Below, piece after piece: positions 1 to 13,725 of a stretch of 64,000 nt of DNA. Origin of the DNA: Larix kaempferi (taxonomy: Eukaryota; Streptophyta; Pinopsida; Pinales; Pinaceae); contig BSBM01000007.1 of NCBI GenBank assembly GCA_027924585.1, positions 14,580,001 to 14,644,000 on the forward strand, in the 5' to 3' direction. The position numbers were made by a program, and so were the translations under genes. The notes under the pieces are model-generated. The model did no database searches and was not told the origin of the DNA. It saw nothing but the letters and a program-made list of their open reading frames with translations. How positions within the stretch are numbered: position 1 is the first letter of the stretch; every line of letters starts with the position of its first letter.

Positions 1-591
1 AATCATACTATTAGTGTTTATTCCATAACTTTTTCATTTCACAACCATTTTTAAAACAAATTGTATGTTATACTAGAGGACACCGACCTCTACATGCTAT
101 AAAAAATCCAAGTCAAAATAAATCTATTAAGACCTTCAAAGGATGCACCCACATTTGAGGTACCGTTCTCGAGGTTTGATCACTTACATAATTAAAACAA
201 AATTAAAAAATAAACATTTAATTTTGGAAAAATAGCGCTGCACTAGTGCTACGGGTTCTATACATGTCTACCAATTTTTTATATCCTGAAACCGTCATTT
301 AGGCATTGAAATGTTGCACCCACAAAAACATATACCTTATCATTTGCCAAAAAAATAAAAAGTGACTGTTAGAAAACATGAAACTTGACATAGCTATGCA
401 AGTTTTCAATACATAAAAGTTATATATTCGGAAATGTGATTCAATTTCCTACATTTCATCTTTTTTACTCAATGCAAGATATTTTGCATAAGTATCTCAA
501 AAAATCCAAGTGAGTTGAGAGATGCCTAATTTTTCAGTTTTCTATTGCATCTAATGCGCCAAAAGTGACCCTCATTAGCTTGCACATGCTC
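1..591. other. Intergenic DNA, no recognisable gene
   Basis: AT-rich sequence without a convincing reading frame or repeat. It ends where similarity to the downstream giant LTR begins, so the junction marks the truncated 5' edge of that LTR. I see nothing else to annotate. Confidence 0.5.
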
Positions 592-608
592 TAAATTTGT
601 ACTTGTTT

Positions 609-641
609 CTGGTGAGGAGCTCAAGGCCAAGGCCCCACCAG
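609..641 (+). promoter_or_regulatory. 33-bp palindromic LTR module, copy 1
   Basis: CTGGTG and CACCAG arms (perfect 6-bp inverted repeat) flank a core GGAGCTCAAGGCCAAGGCC. The same 33-bp module, same spacing and same orientation relative to the LTR, occurs in the other LTR of this element and in both LTRs of the unrelated-looking element at 53784-63153. The function is unknown; a transcriptional, packaging or RNA-structure signal is possible. Confidence 0.6.
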
Positions 642-1433
642 TAAACCTTGTAGTATTGGTTGACTTAAACCTAAGAGACTGAAAGATGTGACGCACCTTA
701 AACGATGAGGGAAAGAATCCACTAGGGGAGAGAGAGGTTGTCTAGCTAGGAAGCCATGGAAATATAGGACATTGGTGACGAGGGTCTACGGTTTAGGTGG
801 TTTTTCCTAAGTGATGTCATAGGTTTTGCTAATCCTATGTTAAAGGTCTTTCCACCATAGGTATCTAAGTACGAGCCTATAGCTAATTATTATTCTAGGA
901 TAGACTAATGTAAGCCATTATGATAATCATTATTAGTGAGCTGAGTGGATTACATCAATGTTATCATCATTTACTAAAAGAAGAAATAAACGTTGTGTAA
1001 ATGATTTTATATATAAAAATGTTATAATCTAAAGTAAAAACTTTATCTAATAGAAAAGGAAATGAAGTTAAAAGATTGAAAAGGTATACTCTTATTTGAA
1101 GGCATGCAATATGCATTAGATTTAAGAGACAATGTAAACCTTCACGAAGCCATTTCAAAGAATACTTATTCTAAAGTATTAGGGTCACTAATCACATGGG
1201 AAAAGATCCCCACTGGAAGAAGTGAAATTCCCTTCTAAGGACGTTAGAGTATATGGTATTAAACGAACATATCTTCCATTTTCGGAGGATACCAAATACA
1301 ATTCGTGATGGGGCATCTTCTCAAAAAGAAATCCGTTATTTAAGTAATTAGTCCAACTCCGAGTTCCTCCTTAACGGGGATGGGCGCAACGGTAAGAGGA
1401 GTTAATAAATGTGAGGAATCTTCCATGGTGCCA

Positions 1434-2134
1434 TGTCATGTCCCCGATGTTGGTTGATCCAGTACCATGGGTGAAAGGGGACAAGATCAACCCCTAAGGG
1501 AATTAAATTGTATTAATTTTATTTGCTTAGAATTAATTTTAGCCTAAGTCTCACAAATTGGCAAATTTATTTATTAAAGTTAATTTTGATAAATAAAATT
1601 AATGGATAATGAGCAAGTGGGCCAAGAGGGTGCCCATGTGGAATATGTTTCCAAAATGGATTAGGGGGTGAAGATATGGCAAAAAGATGAAGAGAAGTAA
1701 GGTGGAGATAAGGTTTCCAAATCAGAAAAAAGAAACAACTAGAAAAAGCTAAGGAGGGTGCACTTGCCAAAAAATAATCCAGTTTACCAAAGAGAAAACA
1801 TTCTGAATGGTGTAGTTTCCATTTCAATGCCTAGTTCATAAGGAAAGCAAGTGTTAATGCAATAAGGAAACATCTAAGGTCAAGGAGGGAACAGTTTCTA
1901 AAGGAGAAAGCTTGTAAGACAAAATCAAGGAAAGTATGTCCACTCATGGGTGACCTATTCTCACAGGTCACCAAGCCAAGTAACTTGCTCAGCAGGTTAT
2001 CCTGAAGTATATAAAAGAATCCAACCAATTCCATTTCACAAATTTTGTCACTATGAAGTTTGTATGAGATATTTGAAGCTCCTCTAGGTTTGGTGATTTG
2101 CCCAATCCACTCTATGGGTGATGTGCCCCATTCT

Positions 2135-2185
<51 letters not shown>

Positions 2186-3680
2186 ACAGGTATTGAAGAC
2201 TATTGGGTAGCCATTGAAGATCTATTTGCAGCCACTAAAGATAATTTTTCAGCCATTAAAGTTCTTATATCAGTCTGGGGTCGAATTGCTTCAATAGATT
2301 TTAATATTTCAAGAGTAATCCTTCTGATTATCCCCTCTCTTCTTCCACATTCTTCAGTATTGCAGGGTGTTGGTGGAAGGTTTGCTCCATTGAAAGATTT
2401 TTAGTGATCAATAAGATGAAGGATCTGATGTGTGATGGCCATATTCAGAAATAAAGTTGAACTCACAGCCATTCATTCAACTTCTATCATGTCCAAGTGA
2501 TTCTAGTTCAAGATTCCTCAAGGGTGTCATGTTTTGTACTCAAAGAGGTGAAGAATTGAGGGATTGAATCATCTTTCCTTCTGTCATTGGAGAGGATGGT
2601 TTGTTGTTGTTTTCCAAGCCATAAAAGCTTTGTAATAAACAAATGAATTCAGTCCTAAAATATTCTCAACTTCTCATATGAATATGCCCTAGAGGCTCAT
2701 GATGTAATAATGGATTTCAGTTTTGTTTTTCTAGCTTATTTTGGAGTAGTTTCACCATTCAAGCACTGTACTTTTGAATGGTAGATGTATGCAGCTGATT
2801 AGATGATTTATAATCTCTGATATAACTCTCCTAATCCATTACAGAAATATTTTCATCCAAATATATGTTTCAATGAAGGATTGGACAAACCTAGGGGGGT
2901 TTTGAAGGTTTTTATGGCATATAAGTTATCTCGAAATGTAATGAGGTGATGTAAATTTTTATTATTGGTATTTTCAATCAAATATGATATAATAGGTCCA
3001 TTAAATACATAATTAAATATTACAGTGGTCAAATACAAGTTTAACTCCTCCCCCTATGCTCATCGGGCACTCTCGGAGGACTAGTTTTAGCAGAAATTGC
3101 ATTAAAAGAGTTCTGTTGGTCAGAAACCAGTTATGTCAGTTGTTGCTGCTCATGTAAATACCCTAGAACACATTCCAACCTTAAGGTACTGAATTTGGGA
3201 GGGTTTTACCATGTTTGGGAAGTCAACCATTAAAACTAGCTTGATAGTCCAAGTCACAACAATTCCCCCCCAACTCTTCATCCAATGTTTAATTGCTGAT
3301 TTTTTATGTCCATAGACATCCATGAACAAAAATATCAGTTTTTTCATCCTTCCCAACTCCCTGATCTAGTTTGTATATGCGGATGTACCCAGGAAGCATT
3401 GCAGTAGGCTTCAGCGGTCGCTGATGTCCGAAACATAAATGGTCTCCGTGCTTTGTACAAAGGATCCTAAAATTTTCCCCTTGTCTGAATTGTTGTTGCA
3501 CACTCTCCCATACAAATTACATAACCTAATATCATTCCTACCATCCTCATTCAAAGTTTCAGTCCTCGTCACTTACATCCTGCGCAGTTTGAGAAATGGC
3601 CTTAAAAATTACTAGCAAAATCTTGTTAAAACTTTGAGTGGAAGTCAATATCTTGGTAAGATATTGGCTAGGATATTACA
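1434..3680. mobile_element. Solo LTR (2.25 kb) nested in the 5' LTR of element 1
   Basis: The insertion starts TGTCATGTCCCC and ends GGATATTACA (TG...CA). It is flanked by a perfect 5-bp direct repeat TGCCA at 1429-1433 and 3681-3685. The uninterrupted sister sequence near 10160 has a single TGCCA followed by CTTGG, so the empty site is visible in this window. I find no repeated ends within the insert, PBS or reading frame, so a solo LTR left by recombination is the best explanation. A complete small element with very short LTRs is less likely. Confidence 0.8.
2141..2184. repeat. (CT)22 microsatellite
   Basis: Uninterrupted CT dinucleotide run inside the nested solo LTR. It may be polymorphic in length. 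Confidence 0.97.
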
Positions 3681-6262
3681 TGCCACTTGGAATTTGTGTT
3701 ATCTTCACAATATTTTTTCGATCTCCAGATGGCGGGGAATCTTCACCAAATGAGGGCGGACTCTCCTGTGTTGATTAACAACGTTGGATATAAAATTACG
3801 GGAAAAAAGAGGTAAAAGGGACTCTCTCTCTCGATGGGGAGAGACTGGATATCATAGATGTATTAATATATATTTTGGGTTGGGGGTCTTCGGGGGCGGG
3901 GGATCATCCAAGAGAAAAGGGAGCGATCGGTAGGGAAGGAACGACTGACGTTCTTTATCTTTTTGGTTCCATTTACACACCTGCGTGAGGGAATATGTAT
4001 GGTCATTTCTATTTTTTTTTGTGGTTTATGCTCTTCTAACTTGGCGAATCCCTTGTTTCAAGTTTTATTTCCATGATAGTTTAGCTCTCCCTCTATGATT
4101 TTTTTTTTTTGATTGCGTACATCTGCGTTTGATTTATTCATTCCTGAGAGGCATAGGTGTCCTGGAGTCCATACACATAGATGGAAGGGCATGGCCCTCT
4201 TACCGCACAAAGCCCTAGAGGGAGAACAGTGGCAATCCTTCCCCTTTATGAACATTGCTATATCTATTACCTTGATTCCTTTTTAAATTTTTGTGATTGC
4301 CTAAACCTATGGTCGACTGATGGAAACTGTTCCTTTATATCTCTACCATAGGTTGATCAGGCGCAGTCTCTTAGGGTTGTGGCGTTTAGATGCTGAAACA
4401 TTGATTGTCAATCTTCCAATGAGAGGCGTAACCATGGAGGCCATTTAAGTGTTAATTCGGTCATGAGAAAATCGCATAGAAATTTCATTACAGTTCCAGG
4501 TGGCTTGGAGAAAAGGGCATAGTCCCTTGAGTATATTAGATATAATTTATACATAGTTACAACACACAGAGCACATCACTTCACCTTGTTTAATGTAAGT
4601 TATGCATAATAGTATTTCAAAAGGGTTTGACCTTTGGGGTTATTGTAAATACATAGACATAATTAACATTATACCTGGTTGGTTGCCAGCTGATGGTCTT
4701 TTAGACCGCGGCCCTTTTTACATTATGAGTGTTATGTTGCCTATGTAGAAGATTTAATCCGTAAGGTTTTAAGTTAAGGAATAAGTATGGATGGTGAAAA
4801 GGGAGCAACCCCTTGAAGCAGGTGTGTGTACTAAATTGAAATGTTAGAAATGAATGTTTTATTAGTTTGGAAGTTTTAGATTTATGTAAAAGTCTAAAGG
4901 GAGGCTATCCTTAGGTCGAATGACGTAAATATACTTAATGAGTTTCTTTTTAATTTTTTACGAAGCAAGGCATAGCCTTATGTTGTATCAATCTAGATAA
5001 CTTGAAATGTAGGATGGAATATCCAGAGTTAGTCCTAGACTCGTGAAGAGGCACGCGAACAAGAAAGTCCTTAATAAAATAAACTTCTACCCTAGTGGTT
5101 CTTGCCCAGCTCAAGGGTGGTTTTATCGACGGGAAAACATACGCTGGACATAAAATCTATGGTTGGGAGGAAAGTTGTCGTCAATCTTTCAGTCGCCCTT
5201 GTTTACCTCCTTAGACAAGAATTGTCATTTATGTTCTTCTTATAAAATTATGAGTTTATGAAGGTGTACTTTGTCATGAGTTCCTTGTTAGATGATAATT
5301 GCAAGGTATGGATTTTTGTATTGTTACATCATTTAAAAGTGTGAATGGTAAATGTATATATATATTGATCATAAGTGCCTTGTCACATGTGTTGAAGTTA
5401 TGGTTTATTGGTTACAAATTTTATATGATGGCATAATTATATTTTGTTGGTTCGCAATGTTCTTGTGATGTATTGGTAAAAATATGCACACGAATATTCA
5501 GTTGATTAAAGGATGGTGTGTAATCCGTTTTATGTATGTACATATTAGACTAATGGTCATCATAACAAGTGTAAAATGTGAGTAGATACGTATTAGAATG
5601 ATTTATAAGAGATTTGTATAATTATCATAAGAGCTATTCAGTTCATAAAAGATGTATATTATATCCATTGGTGTCATCGATATGTTGTAGTTCAGAGTTT
5701 GAAACACTATAGTTATATGAATGTTGCAAATTATATAGAGGTAAAGAAGAATGCATGAATTCATTTGGAAGGCCGTGATGTAAGTATATATATGTGTGTG
5801 TGTGTGTACTTAAAAATGAGTACAATTCTTTATTGTTACCATGAGATGGAGTGTAGGATATATTCCATTATTAGTTAGTCCCACATGATTAAAAATAGGG
5901 ATACTATAAAGGTTCTTGGATGGTTGATAAGGTCAGTATTTGGGCATAGCTCATGTTAATGTGGAACATTTGAAGTTCCTTAGTATGTGTTTGTTTTTAT
6001 GCTAACGCAAAAGCTCAAAGAGATGGTGTGTATAGATTGTACCACGAAGTAGTCGAATGATAAAGATGCATGCTTAATCTAAGATAGTTAGTATGTTGTA
6101 GATAATAATGAATCGAAAGTTAAATTGGCATATATACAATCAACAAATATGGTTAAAGACAATGTTTTATGAGACTAACATATATGTTGCAGACCAACCA
6201 AGAAAGATTTTATATCCCATTTCAAGAATATCTCAGAAAGGAAAAAAAGGGTGTTTTACATA

Positions 6263-6282
6263 TGGTATAAGAGCTTTAGGTT
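6263..6282 (+). other. Primer-binding site (initiator tRNA-Met type), element 1
   Basis: Two bases after the LTR end lies TGGTATAAGAGC, followed by TTTAGGTT. It differs by one base from the TGGTATCAGAGC that pairs with the 3' end of plant initiator tRNA-Met. It fixes the element orientation as + and the LTR boundary at 6260. Confidence 0.75.
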
Positions 6283-8410
6283 ACAATACTCGGGTCTAAT
6301 GGGCTCAACATGAGATAAATAAATATGAACACTAATCAAGTGATTTTTGTTTTGTCTTGGTGCATGGACTGTACTAGACGGTGGGAAAATGTTCTCCAAG
6401 TTCAAACCTCAAGGTTTTCCAAAGGAGTAAAGATAAGTATTTTCATCATTGTTATGAGTTAGGTATGTCTACCTTTGTTGTGATTTTTCCTTGATACATA
6501 GAAAATATAGATACTCACATTTCTGCATAGTATAGTCATGGAATGCGGTATTTTTGAAATAATTGCAGCATACGTACATAATAGTTATGTGATTTACATA
6601 AGGTAGAAATTACTCATACTTAGTTGATTTTTTTTATTGGAATAAGTATGTGAGTGATTCATTTCCATCAAAAAACTCATAATAGGGAATTGATATGTCA
6701 ATATTAAGCGTATAAGAAAATGATTTCCTTGCCTAAAAAGGTGAATCATTAAATTATTGAAGCAATTAGTTTGTTGCAAAATGATATGATTAATGTAGCA
6801 TGTAAGCTATAACCTAAGACATAGTCATAAAGATTGAATGAATTGGAGTACAATTGCGAAAATATTGGTTATTTTGGATATTGTATATAGGAAAGATGTA
6901 TGAAAGCTTGGAAAAATTACACTAGGATGTAAGTAGCTTATATGAAAGATGTATTTGTTTTATGTCCTTTTTGAAGATTGATTAAACTTGTAGGAGAATA
7001 AAATAATTAGAATCTTTTATGACGGAATTGTTGATTCATAGAATTTTATTAAATAGATAGAAATTTTTTAACAAGACATGTTAGTGCCATGACCCAACAA
7101 AGGTTATGAACAATGAAACTTGGAAACTTCAAATTGTATAGTAGATTCCCAATATAGTTTTGTCGGTACCCTAATTTCTGAATTAAAGATTACTAAGTGC
7201 ACTACCCATGAGTATAGTATTATTAGTATGCTCCAATGAAGTAAGTTTTTTTTTATTAGGCGAAGTCACTTAAAACATCTTCAAAATTATAATAGTTACA
7301 TTTTATTTAAGGGTTGTTATACACTCTTTTGACAATTGTCATGGAATTCTATAGTAGGAAAATATTATAGAATAAATAATGACGTTATAACTATAGGTGC
7401 AATCCTTGAATTGAAAGTTGATCCTCAAGTATCTATGATAGAATGTTTGTCTATTTATTTCAGGTGTTGGTAGTATGCTTATTGCAAAGTATATGTTGAC
7501 TCTTTGACATTTCCTTTTGTGGATGCAATAGTATGAAGTCCATCGCTTGATTAATTATTAATCTTGAGTATTGATGGCCAGGATTAGTTTAACATACTAG
7601 GTTAAAAGATATGTTTAAGGACATGAATGATTTTATGTGATGAGATAACTGATGTGTTTTGGTTATGAAAAATAGTCATTTTTGTTAAAAAAGTTTAGAG
7701 TTTATTTTGTATTTTCATTATTCTTAGAATTACAGGTATAAGCTTAAGGGTGTATTACTATATGGAATAACAAGTAGTATTCCTAGGAGTTTAAATGATC
7801 TTATTTTTAGAACGCATATGATTCTAAATTATCTCTTCTTAGATAGACCCCTGATAGGATTTGTTATATATTATAATAACGATTGATGTGTATCAAGTTA
7901 AAAATATTTTTATTAATAGTAGGAGTTTAATTATGGAAAAAGAAGAATCATAAACCTTGTTATAATTGAATTAAAATCATGGTATCTTTTAAACAAAGAG
8001 TATGGAAATATTATATAGAAAAAAAATATATATATCTTGATGAGTCTTAAATAGAAGTGAGACTATATGCAACTAACTAGTTAAAAGTATGATATATGAT
8101 TGGTTGTTAGCAAATAATATTTTCTCTTATACTAACATTTCAGGAAGTGATCTTGGTTACGAACAATGTTATAATTCAAGTGGAACATTGATTATAGATA
8201 AGTTGAGCTAAAACGCCCAAGAGTAAGTAACGATTTGGTTTACATCTTATTATGGTATTAAAGATTTTATGCACCATGATTAATGGTGAACTTATGATTA
8301 ATGATGTGTGATCATCAAAATGCATAGAATAATATAAGCAAATAGGTTTTGTTGCTATTATGTTGCATGTGGCCTATAAGAAATAATAAATGATTATTAC
8401 TAAGTAAATT

Positions 8411-8583
8411 TCCTGGACTCAAACGAGAAGGTTTGAGGGAAAAAGAATATTCTGGGACTCAAGCAGGAGGATTGAGGTGGCAAAATTGACCCAACTCTAC
8501 TTTTCGAAAGCAAATTTTCCTTGACTCAAGAAGGAGGCTGGGTGGAAAATAAATTCCTGGACTCAAGAAAGAAGGCTTGAGGG
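8411..8583 (+). repeat. Four imperfect copies of a purine-rich 'CTGGACTCAAG' motif
   Basis: Near 8412, 8453, 8520 and 8555 the sequence reads approximately CCTGGACTCAAGAAGGAGG followed by a TTGAGGG-like tail. Copies are 40-70 bp apart and degenerate. They lie about 0.7-0.8 kb before the PPT of element 1. Possibly a decayed minisatellite in a spacer or coding tail. Confidence 0.6.
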
Positions 8584-9241
8584 GAATTGTGAAAGAGTTT
8601 TGTGGTATCAATGGCAAAGACCTAGGCACAAAGATTGACATCTGGAGACATGACACTGTTTGATGTCTTGAGGAGGAATTTTTTTTGAATAGCAATAAAA
8701 AAAGAGAGTAACGTCAAAAGTGTAGCCCGTAAGTCCATAGGAATTGGTGACAAAATTCGAGGAAGAATCTTGTGTTCAGTAGAGGGTTGCTGAAGTTCCA
8801 AACTCATGGGAGAGTTTGATGATCAACAAAGTGTTGTTGAAAGATTTGTTTTATGATTTGTCTTGGAAACTAGACTATTGGATATCTTTATGTGTGAATG
8901 TTATGAATGCTTGAGTAAAAAAAAAAAACAATCCCTCAAGGATGAGGATGAATGATAAATGTTAAACATTTACTATTTAAAATTTTGTGAAGTATTATAC
9001 TGAAGAATGTTGGAAGATCTTGTATGGACTGTGCAATGTGTAGGTTGTGAAAGTAGTACCACCATAATGACTTGTAAAAATCATGAAGGTTCGAAGATGA
9101 TCAAGAATACCGAAGGAAAGACGACAGAAAGAAAAGAGCAATGACGACATACAGAAAACAAAGACATACATAGTGTATGAAGGAAAAAGGAAACTAAAGA
9201 TTGAAGACAAAAGTATGAACACCGAGGACGGTGTTATCTTT

Positions 9242-9254
9242 AAGGGGGAAAGGA
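9242..9254 (+). other. Polypurine tract, element 1
   Basis: AAGGGGGAAAGGA lies directly against the LTR start TGTAACATCCC, the standard position of the plus-strand priming site of an LTR retrotransposon. Confidence 0.85.
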
Positions 9255-9316
9255 TGTAACATCCCGAGCTTTTTCCCTATTATTTTGAAAATATAAATGT
9301 AAATTTGCACTTGTTT

Positions 9317-9349
9317 CTAGTGAGGATCTCAAGGCCAAGGCCCCACCAG
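9317..9349 (+). promoter_or_regulatory. 33-bp palindromic LTR module, copy 2
   Basis: CTAGTG and CACCAG arms surround the core GGATCTCAAGGCCAAGGCC, 62 nt from the LTR start. One arm position differs from the perfect palindrome of copy 1. Confidence 0.6.
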
Positions 9350-11699
9350 TAAACCTTGTAGTATGATTGTTTACTTCCTAAATTGTATAGGTTGACTTAA
9401 ACCTAAGAGACTGAAGGATGTGACACACCTTAAAGGATGAGGGCAAGAATCCACTAGGGGAGAGAGAGGTTGTCTGGCTAGGAAGACATGGAAATATAGG
9501 ACATTGGTGATGAGGGTCGATGGTTTAGGTGTTTTTTCCTAAGTGATGTCATAGGTTGTGCTAATCCTAGGTTAAAGGTCTGTCCACCATAGGTATCTAA
9601 GTATGACCCTATAGCTAACTATTATTCTAGGATAGAATAAAGTAAGCCATTATGATAATAATTATTAGTGAGCTGAGTGGATCACATCAATGTTATCATT
9701 GTTTACTAAAAGAAGAAATAAACGTTGTGTAAATGATTTTATATATAAAAATGTTACAATCTAAAGTAAAAACTTTATCTAATAGAAAAGGAAAAGATAT
9801 TAAAATATTGAAAATGTATACTCTTATTTGAAGGCGTGCAATATGCATTAGATTTAAGAGACAATCTAAACCTTCATGAAGCCATTTCAAAGAATACTTA
9901 TTCTAAAGGATTAGGGTCACTAATCACATGGGAAAAGATCCCCATAGAAAGCAACGAAATTCCCTTCTAAGGACATTATAGTATATGGTATTAAAAGAAA
10001 ATATCTTCCATTTTCGGAGGATACCAAATACAATTAGTGATGGGGCATCTTCTAAAAAAGAACTCTGTTATTTAAGTAATAGGTCCAACTCTGAGTTCCT
10101 CCTTAAGGGGGATGGGCATAACCGTAAGAGGAGTTAATAAATGTGAGGACTCCTCCATGGTGCCACTTGGAATTTGTGGTATCTTCACAGTATTTGTTCG
10201 ATCTCCAGATGGCAGAGAATCTTCACCAAACGAGGGTGGACTCTCCTATGTTGATTAGCAACATTGGATATAAAATTACGGGAAAAAAGAGGTAAAAGGG
10301 ACTCTCTCTCTCAATGGGGAGAGACTCGATATCATAGATGTATTAATATATATTTTGGGTTGGGGGTCACCGGGGGCGGCAGATCATCCAAGAGAAAAGG
10401 GAGCGATCGGTAGGGAAGGAACAACCAGCGTTCTTTATCTTTCTGGTTCCATTTACACACCTGCGTGAGGGAATAGGTATGGTCATTTGTATTTTGTTTT
10501 TGTGGTTTATGCTCTTCTAACCTGGCGAATCCCTTGTTTCAAGTTTCATTTCCATGATAGTTTAGCTCTCCCTCTATGAGTTTTTTTTTCTAATTGCGTA
10601 CATCTACGTTTGATTTATTCATTCCTGAGAGGCATAGGTGTCCTGTAGTCCATACACATAGATGGAAGGGCACGGCCCTCTTACTGCACAAAGCCGTAGA
10701 GGGAGAATAGTGGAAATCCTTCCCCTTTCTGAACATTGCTATATCTATTACCTTGATTCCTCTTTAAATTTTTGTGATTGCCTAACCCTATGGTCGACTG
10801 ATGGAAACTGTTCCTTTATATCTCTACCATAGGTTGATCAGGCACAGTACCTTAGGGTTGTGGCGTTTAGATGCTGAAATATTAATTGTCAATCTTCCAG
10901 TGAGAGGCGTAACCTTGGAGGCCATTTAAGTGTTAATTCGGTCATGAGAAAATCGCACAGAAATTTCATTATAGTTCCAGGTGGCTTGGAGAAAAGGGCG
11001 TAGTCCCTTGATTATATTAGATATAATTTATACATAGTTACAGAACACAGAGCACGCCACTTCACCTTGTTTAATGTACTATGCATAATAGTATTTCGAA
11101 AGGGTTTGACCTTTGGGGTTATTATCAATACATAGACATAATTAATGTTATACCTTGTTGGTTGCCAGCTGATGGTCTTTTAGACTGCGACCCTTTTAAC
11201 ATTATGAGTGTTATGTTGCCTATGTAGAAGATTTAATCCGTAAGGTTATAAGTTAAGGAATAAGTATGGATGGTGAAAAGGGTAAGTATGGCTGGTGAAA
11301 AGGGAGCAACTCCTTGAAGCAGTTGTGTGTACTAAATTGAAATGTTAGAAATGAATGTTTTATTAGTTTGGAAGTTTTAGATTTATGTACAACTCTAAAG
11401 GGAGGCTATCCTTAGGTCGAATGAGGTAAATATACTTAATGAGTTTCTTTTTAATTGTTTAAGAAGGAAGGAATAAGCTTATGTCGTATCAATCTAGATA
11501 ACTTGAAATGTAGGATGGAATATCCAGAGTTAGTCCTAGACTCGTGAAGAGGCACACAAACAAGAAAGTCCTTAATAAAATAAAATTCTACCCTAGTGGT
11601 TCTTTCCCAGCTCGGGGGTGGTTTTCTCGGTGGGAAAACATACGCTAGACAGAAAATCTATGGTTGGGAGGAAAGTTGTCGTCAATCCTTCAGTCGCCC

Positions 11700-13725
11700 T
11701 GTTATGTCCCAAATTTGGTATTGGGTCACAATGGCCTAATCACATTGTCTCTATTCATTAGAGTTTGTCAAATTGATGCTAAAGGTCAAATAATTGCCAA
11801 GGAGGAAAATTACTAGTTTCCTAGGTTTGGGGTGGAAGCTTTGGGATTTGGAATAATGGGGATAATAAATGATGTTTGAACATTAGAATGGCATAAATAT
11901 TTAATAAAGGATCTAAATAAATATATACAAGTGAAAATTAAAGTGTCATTTCATCATGAAGGCACATGGAGGAAGTGGGACCCACATATGGCTAGATTTC
12001 CCCACTACATTTGGCATCATTCTCTCACCAATTCGAATTCAAGGTGAATGGTAACATACTTGGGGGAGTCCAAAAGGTATTATTCATTGCATGACTCATC
12101 CAAGGTCTAAATATAGAGGAAGAGTAACTCCCATGGAAGAGGAAGAGGCAATTTGGAGCTAGTGAGACCCTTGGGCTAGATTCCCTAGCTCTATGACAAC
12201 AATAATGAAGATGCTATGACACCTATGACACAAATCAGACCTGAAGGCTGATATATGACATATATGACATGTCAGGGCTAAAAATAGACTCCAAGAGGGC
12301 GCTCAAGGGTGTTAGGGCAGCTAAGATGCTTCCACATGTGATTTGGTGGAAGTGGGAGACTAGGAATTGTTGTACAAGTGGCGTTCTTTGGAATCTCTTC
12401 CCAACATGAGTTGGCATGAGTCTCTTGGAAGGAATTCGACCCATGGAGGACATTAGAAGTTTATAAATGTCAATAACAAAGAATGAAACCAGATTTTGAT
12501 CATTTGTAGAATTTGCAATTGCATGTGTGAAGAGGGAGAGCTAGTGGATGACTAGTTTCTTGCCTTAGCCAATTTCGAGGGTGAAAGATTCCCATCCAAG
12601 TTGGTAATTGGAAAGGCCATTCAGACCTTTCATTTGGAGCTTTAATGGAGTCTTTATTTGCAGGTGTAAGCTACAGGGAAGCTCATGGTTTCTTCTATTG
12701 CAGCTCACTCCTTCAACCATTTCCAGTTTTGATGGCATATTCTTGATCCTTGAGGGAGGGCGTTTTGGTGAGCTATTGTACTCTTTGGGGAAGCTTTTAA
12801 TGCCCCATTTCTTTTTTAATATGAAGTAAATACTCTGTTCTTCATCTCCAAAAAGTTTCAGGTCGAAATTCCAAGTAGAAATGTATAAATCTCATTTTTA
12901 ATGGAAGAACAATGCCATTTCCCCACTACCTTGTTGTGAACCAATGTATTGATGATGATTTCGAATAAATGGATGATTCTCTGATATATTTGTGATCAAT
13001 ATACTGCCATGGATTTCTTCTACAAGTTTCATGTACTGTACTTGAACATTTGAATCATTTTTACTCTGTTTAGTTCTATTGGGAGGTGAAATAGTGCCAT
13101 TTCCCCAAGGGTCGAATTGGGGATTTTTGCAGTTGAATGGGAGAGGGTGAGAACAGTTGTAATAATCCATTAATGGTGCATATGAGACTTTAATAAAATA
13201 ATTAACACATTACATACCTCTGTTCATAAATTTGAGTGGGTTTGGAGGCATTTGGGAAGCCATTTTCAGTACTTACCCCAGGGGGATTTGAACCCCAAAT
13301 CACTAGTAAAATTGCATAATTGGTCCAGAATATTAAGAGAGTTTGCAGAGGTCTTTTGGTGGACATATGTCATCCATAAACATCATATTCAAGTTCTAAT
13401 ATCATTCATACACCTTCCTTGAAGATTTGAAGGCATTTGGAGTCAATTTGAGACCTAGAGGCCAATACTAGTCAAAGGAAAATCACTAGTAAAGTTACCT
13501 ACATTGATCAGAATTGAAAGAGGATTTGCAAAAGTATTTTAAAGGTCCAAAGGCATCCCTGAAACACATATTTATGTTCTAATATCATTCATATACCTTC
13601 TCAGAATATTTGGGATCATTTGGGGAAAATTTGGGACCTAGAGATCCAAACTAGTCAAAGGTCGAACTAGGGAAAAAAAGTGGAAAATTGCAATTTTAAT
13701 AAAATTCTTAATAAGCGACATTACA
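11700..13725. mobile_element. Solo LTR (2.03 kb) nested in the 3' LTR of element 1
   Basis: The insert begins TGTTATGTCCCAAATTTGG and ends GCGACATTACA. It is flanked by perfect 5-bp direct repeats CGCCC at 11695-11699 and 13726-13730. The empty site is visible in the 5' LTR near 5192 (CAGTCGCCCTTG). No PBS, PPT or coding domain was found inside. Its first bases resemble those of the other solo LTR, but I cannot align the two bodies, so I treat them as separate families. Confidence 0.85.

Larger units (their letters stand above)
592..6260 (+). mobile_element. 5' LTR of giant-LTR Ty3-like element 1 (truncated, interrupted)
   Basis: It aligns almost end to end with the sequence from about 9300 to 14792. 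The copy ends TTTTACA at 6260 and is followed at once by a tRNA-Met primer-binding site, so it is the 5' LTR. The first ~46 bp of the LTR (TGTAACATCCCGAGC... in the 3' copy) are missing, and a ~30-bp segment present in the 3' copy near 9363-9393 is absent here. Without the nested solo LTR the copy is about 3.4 kb, unusually long for a plant LTR. It contains a TG microsatellite near 5786-5808 that is also present in the 3' copy. Confidence 0.85.
6261..9254 (+). mobile_element. Internal region of element 1, non-coding (non-autonomous)
   Basis: About 3 kb lies between the PBS and the PPT. No gag, protease, reverse transcriptase, RNase H, integrase or chromodomain motif can be read in any frame, and every open frame is short. 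The internal region is shorter than either LTR. This is the layout of a non-autonomous, LARD-like derivative or of a very decayed element. The end of the region carries the block GAACACCGAGGAC before the PPT, shared with the element at 53784-63153. Confidence 0.7.
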